Source: Legionella gresilensis (lineage in GTDB: Bacteria; Pseudomonadota; Gammaproteobacteria; Legionellales; Legionellaceae). Taken from it: a stretch of 64,000 nt of DNA. Under the pieces are notes generated by a model. It saw only the letters and a program-made list of their open reading frames with translations, was not told where the DNA came from and made no database searches. Location of the stretch: positions 124,001 to 188,000 of the forward strand of contig NZ_CAAAHX010000007.1 of NCBI RefSeq assembly GCF_900639865.1. Reading direction: 5' to 3'. Made by a program: the position numbers and the translations under genes. Below are positions 60,303 to 64,000 of this stretch, in pieces (the stretch's first letter is position 1; every line of letters begins with the position of its first letter).

Positions 60303-61889
60303 TTATGTTTGAGGCGTTGCTGCTGGTAATATATTAGCTTTTATTGGCGCTTTTTTTATAAAATTAATAAAAACTAAATAAACCCCATTAGTCCAACCAA
60401 ACCCTGTTTCATTAGTTTTATAACTAAACTTAATTTTATCGACTGTATGAATACTGCGTTCTTCCACGTCATATTTTTCAAAAATTGTATGGGCTTGTTC
60501 ATAACCTTTTTCTACTGTTTTGATAAACCGATTAGCTACATCATGAGCAAGTTGTCTATATCCATAGTTTTCTAAGCCAAATACGGTAAAATAATGAAGA
60601 GGCGCCCAGCCAAATGGCGCATCCCATTGCAGACCAGGGTAATGTTTACTGGTCAAAAGGCCACCTTTTTCAAGAAAATTAGGCAGGTTATTAATAAGGG
60701 CTTGAGCTTGTTTTTTTGATGCAATACCAGCCCAGAGAGGATAAAAAGTAGTAGCGTATGAGTAATTTCGTAGCTTTTTAGTTTTAAAATTATAATCAAA
60801 ATAATAACCAGTCTGCGCATCCCATAAATAACGATTTATTAATTTTGCTCTTCTTTGAGCTCTATTTTTCCACACATTAGCTATTTTTTCCTGCTTTAAA
60901 ATTGTATAAATTTCCTGGCTTTCTTGCTCCAATTTATAGAGTAAGACATTTAAATCAACAGGGGCATAATCCATAATCGCAGCGCTAAAGGGACCAAATT
61001 TAGCTGTAATATCAAAACCTGACTCTCTAACAGTACGATCGGCACGATAAAACAAGGGCGTTAACTGTTTAGTTTGCTCATTGTAGTAAAGTGTTTTTTC
61101 ATAATCAGTCACATCATGGGTTTGAAAGTAATCAATCACTTTAGAATAGTAAGTAGGCGATTCTTCAGGACAGGGTCCTGAACCACCAGCATAATACCGG
61201 GAAAGTCCTAATTTTGGTATTAAATGGGGCGGTTGGGTCCAGTAACGATATAATTTATTAATTGCTGGTAATGTTGTTTTTAACCATTTTTTATCTTGAG
61301 TTTTATAATAATAAGCAAGGATCATCTCTGTTAATAAAGGTGGATGTGAACGCTCTAAATAATATGTTCTGTTGGCATTTAAAATAGTACCATAATACTT
61401 AATTTCATAAATTAAATTATCTACCATATTTCTAGCAAGCTGCAGGCGATTATGCTCTAGTAATCCTAATTCAATAAAATAGCTATCCCATCCGTACATT
61501 TCATTAAACCTACCACCAGGAACAACATACGGAAAAGGCAAATAGAGCAAACCATGTTCTTTTATTGAATTAATATTTTTTGGTAAATAGCGAAATTCTA
61601 TCCATTTTACGGTATCGCTCGGTAAGTGTTGGGTTGCATTTAATTTTACCGCTTCGATGTCTTCGCCTTTAGGTACATAGATAATTAGCTTTTCCTCAGG
61701 CAATTTGCTATCAAACCAAGATTTAAAAAGATTTCTATTATCGCGTGTTAATACATCCCAACTGCGAAAAATATAGTGATGTATTTCATTATCGGCTTCT
61801 GGGGTTTGATTGGTAGTTACCGACTCAGCATTTAAGGACAAACTGTAAAAACAGTTAATAATAAAAAAACTAATTAATAATTTTTGCAT
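60303..61889 (-). CDS. treA: Periplasmic trehalase (GH37)
   Basis: The 528-residue protein shows both GH37 signatures: PGGRFNEMYGWDSYF (~residues 129-143) and QWDAPFGWAPLHYF (~426-439). It has a signal peptide (LLISFFIINCFYSLSLNA). Trehalase cleaves alpha,alpha-trehalose into two glucose units in the periplasm. Trehalose is a protective sugar of amoebae and other hosts, so this would feed on host sugar. The protein is close to the usual length for bacterial TreA. The gene stands alone. Confidence 0.93.
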   Translation of the reverse strand: MQKLLISFFIINCFYSLSLNAESVTTNQTPEADNEIHHYIFRSWDVLTRDNRNLFKSWFDSKLPEEKLIIYVPKGEDIEAVKLNATQHLPSDTVKWIEFRYLPKNINSIKEHGLLYLPFPYVVPGGRFNEMYGWDSYFIELGLLEHNRLQLARNMVDNLIYEIKYYGTILNANRTYYLERSHPPLLTEMILAYYYKTQDKKWLKTTLPAINKLYRYWTQPPHLIPKLGLSRYYAGGSGPCPEESPTYYSKVIDYFQTHDVTDYEKTLYYNEQTKQLTPLFYRADRTVRESGFDITAKFGPFSAAIMDYAPVDLNVLLYKLEQESQEIYTILKQEKIANVWKNRAQRRAKLINRYLWDAQTGYYFDYNFKTKKLRNYSYATTFYPLWAGIASKKQAQALINNLPNFLEKGGLLTSKHYPGLQWDAPFGWAPLHYFTVFGLENYGYRQLAHDVANRFIKTVEKGYEQAHTIFEKYDVEERSIHTVDKIKFSYKTNETGFGWTNGVYLVFINFIKKAPIKANILPAATPQT

Positions 61890-62132
61890 CCAACCCTCAA
61901 ACTTATAAATTTACATAATACTACTAAAATAATGCTGGCAAGCCTAATGCAAGTTACAAGGCTATCTTATTCATCTTAGGACGTTACTATATGAGGTGGA
62001 GTTACTATATGTAATTTAAACCACTATAAATCAAGTAACTTTCCTAAGATAAATAAGCTTCAGACGCTAAGGCTGTTCATTATTAACTTAAAATTATTAA
62101 GTTTAAAATCTCTTTGTTTTTATTTAATTATT

Positions 62133-63920
62133 CTATGGCCACTTTCTTAAATTACTACGACGATTCCATGGGTAAACCCCATCTCCAACATTATTAACAA
62201 CATGTCCGATGCCGGTATTATCTCTTCCATCTAACCAAAATAAGACGATATGTTCTAAATTCATGGTTGATTTTAAGGGGGCTTCAATTGCACTTTCTAA
62301 GTAAACATTAGTAGCATCTCGAAAATAACTATAAATACCAACCCCTAATAGTTGATGCGTATCAACATAATTCCCAATTTTATAAGATGCATATCCATTA
62401 ACTGAACCATTTTGCCACTCGGTTTGACTAGGCGGATCATAGGGTATTTCTGATTGGTATTGATAAACCTTACCATTATTGCCATTCCAAACTGTTTGAT
62501 ACTTTTGAAAGTGCTCGACCATTAAATTGTACATTATTACATTATTACCATTAACTGTAATACCATTATTACCTTTATTGGTATACCATCCAACATTGCT
62601 ACCATGATCAGCACGCCACATCCAAAGATTATCACCAACGACATCATTACTATTTATCTCTAAACAGCTTTCGGTTTGACCTAGCTGTGAAGGTCCCCCA
62701 ACTCGGCAAAAAAGATCATATAGGAAAATCGGATTGTTAGCATGTGATCGATTGCTGCACTTACCATCACCTATTTGTAATAATTTTGATGTGTACGTTG
62801 GTCCTGCGTCAAATAAAAGTCCTGCTAACTGAATACCACTAAGATCATTAACAATCAAAGCCGGCTTACCTGTATCGCTTACCAATGTCGCAAGTCCTAA
62901 ACCATAAACAACAGTATTACTTCTTGTTATTCGAATTGAATCATTTAAATGATACACACCTGGGGTGAGTATTAAACATGGATATGTGTTGTTTTGTAAA
63001 GCCAAGTTTATTTCTGCGACTGAGTTACTTGGTTTAGCTATAAAGCAGCTAGTAATAGGAAGAGATTTCCCACTAATATTCCAATCAGTTCCTATTGCAT
63101 CTGTTCTTATATTAGGACGTTTTAAATAGAATTGATTCGCACTTTTATTGAAATAAATATAGGGTTTTTCGCGAACTATAGGCGCCTTCTCTACAACCGT
63201 AATGGATGGATTAGGCCAAGTTCCATCAGGAACTGCGCCAACATCCCCAACAAACACCATACTCCAATTTGCGCCTTCCCAGCGACCAAAAGTCGAATTT
63301 CGAGTTAACCATTGCTGTTGTGAACCCGAATAAATTCCTCTTTCAATATTGGAATTTGCAAGAAAACCGCCACTTGAATAACCTATTTCCCATAATCGTA
63401 ATGAACCTTGTAAGATATTAATTCTACGCAAGAAGGTTGCTTGTGAGACAGCCCAAACATTTTGATCTTTAGGAATAGCATTAGGATAACCTAAGGAGCC
63501 TAGCGTTGGAATAATAGTAAGATTTTCCGCGCCACGCCAGAAATTAGTTAATGCACCAGGACCACGATCAGGGTGGCTTGGATCATGTGGAGGTGAATCT
63601 TGCGTACGTACAGCGCCTGTTATCTTTGTATCGTTTGGATTGGCCCCTAAGCCTAAAACATGCGTGTAATATCCAGTTCTAACATCGATATTTTCATTAG
63701 CTCCATATTGACCGGGCATAAACATAAATGCATAGCGTTGTTCACCAAATTCATTGAAGCGCTGTTGTTCGTATATTTGTCTTATCGTATTATTAATTTC
63801 ACTAGATTGCATGCTATCGTCAAAAATATATACATTTGGTCCAAAAGGGTTGTCAACTTGATCTGAAAATACACATCCAGATACTAATGCTAAAATAACC
63901 ATAGCGGCTTTTTTCTTCAT
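62133..63920 (-). CDS. Large right-handed beta-helix lipoprotein (actinobacterial "adenylyl cyclase"-labelled family)
   Basis: I chose the ATG at 63920 because AAGGAGTGCAT lies directly before it and it opens into a signal peptide with a lipobox (LVSGC), so the 595-residue product is a predicted lipoprotein. The body is a repetitive beta-helix: FMFMPGQYG, NFWRGAENLTIIPT, SQQQWLTRNSTFGRWEGANWSMVF, LEINSNDVVGDNLWMWRADHG and HIVLFWLDGRDNTGIGHVV. Its phrases resemble a family often mislabelled adenylyl cyclase in actinobacteria; no cyclase motif is visible here. A polysaccharide lyase or hydrolase of GH55-like fold is plausible. The enzyme activity is unknown. Confidence 0.8.
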   Translation of the reverse strand: MKKKAAMVILALVSGCVFSDQVDNPFGPNVYIFDDSMQSSEINNTIRQIYEQQRFNEFGEQRYAFMFMPGQYGANENIDVRTGYYTHVLGLGANPNDTKITGAVRTQDSPPHDPSHPDRGPGALTNFWRGAENLTIIPTLGSLGYPNAIPKDQNVWAVSQATFLRRINILQGSLRLWEIGYSSGGFLANSNIERGIYSGSQQQWLTRNSTFGRWEGANWSMVFVGDVGAVPDGTWPNPSITVVEKAPIVREKPYIYFNKSANQFYLKRPNIRTDAIGTDWNISGKSLPITSCFIAKPSNSVAEINLALQNNTYPCLILTPGVYHLNDSIRITRSNTVVYGLGLATLVSDTGKPALIVNDLSGIQLAGLLFDAGPTYTSKLLQIGDGKCSNRSHANNPIFLYDLFCRVGGPSQLGQTESCLEINSNDVVGDNLWMWRADHGSNVGWYTNKGNNGITVNGNNVIMYNLMVEHFQKYQTVWNGNNGKVYQYQSEIPYDPPSQTEWQNGSVNGYASYKIGNYVDTHQLLGVGIYSYFRDATNVYLESAIEAPLKSTMNLEHIVLFWLDGRDNTGIGHVVNNVGDGVYPWNRRSNLRKWP

Positions 63921-64000
63921 ATGCACTCCTTGTTTTTTTATTACCCTTCCAATTAAAAACATCTTATCAATTTGTTCAATACCCGGATAGATTGCCAGAT

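Noticed and set aside
62133-63920. Calling the beta-helix protein an adenylyl cyclase
   Set aside because: No cyclase motifs are visible. The name is used for similar actinobacterial proteins, but the sequence reads as a beta-helix.
1-64000. tRNA or rRNA genes
   Set aside because: I saw no cloverleaf with GGTTCGA-type T-loop or rRNA-like conserved block by eye. A tRNAscan run would be decisive.

Overview
The window looks like chromosomal DNA of a Legionella species or a very close relative in the Legionellaceae. This is inferred from content, not from a database search. The DNA is AT-rich. A subclass B3 metallo-beta-lactamase closely resembles FEZ-1 of Legionella gormanii. Many proteins have the eukaryote-like or host-modifying look of Dot/Icm effectors: plant-type leucine-rich repeats, ankyrin-like repeats, an OTU-like cysteine protease, a YopJ-like acetyltransferase/protease, long coiled coils with membrane hairpins, and a CaaX-like C-terminus. 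No secretion-system genes lie in the window, so every effector call is a prediction.

Layout. 1-6.6 kb: end of a secreted catalase-like protein, a 40-residue lipoprotein, a cyanophycinase-like S51 peptidase followed by an LRR protein, an aldo/keto reductase, two tandem copies of a 145-bp repeat, a HAD phosphatase that starts beside a truncated VOC gene, and glutamate dehydrogenase. 6.7-19.3 kb: secreted hydrolases (two HExxHxxGxxH metallopeptidases and a subtilase), a flavoprotein ending in CTII, an outer-membrane barrel, two tandemly duplicated unknown genes and an Fe(II)/2-oxoglutarate oxygenase. 19.3-26.7 kb: MFS transporter, YbaK-like deacylase, a protein with three 56-residue repeats, a P-loop kinase, a PNPOx-like enzyme and three acetyltransferase genes, one resembling AAC(6'). 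27-40.3 kb: a 1110-residue membrane protein, two SDR enzymes, a frameshifted glutamate-type symporter fused to a solute-binding domain, an NCS2 permease with an extra cytosolic domain, a discoidin/di-haem fusion and the metallo-beta-lactamase. 41-58.8 kb: the densest effector-like stretch, interrupted by a TPP-riboswitch thiE-thiM-thiD-tenA salvage operon and an MFS pump. 59-64 kb: PQQ-type sugar dehydrogenase, periplasmic trehalase and a large beta-helix lipoprotein.

How the genes fit together. The metabolic genes suggest an intracellular or amoeba-associated heterotroph that uses amino acids (glutamate dehydrogenase, cyanophycinase, secreted proteases), scavenges trehalose, and salvages thiamine from hydroxymethylpyrimidine and thiazole rather than making it here. 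The accessory genes would manipulate ubiquitin, acetylation and membranes of a eukaryotic host. Gene decay is visible: VOC and gamma-glutamyltransferase remnants, a homopolymer frameshift and a decayed unknown gene near 40.6 kb. Dispersed palindromic repeats mark several intergenic regions.

Limits. All family assignments come from reading motifs by eye. Residue numbers were counted by hand and may be off by one or two, and start codons were chosen from visible ribosome binding sites.
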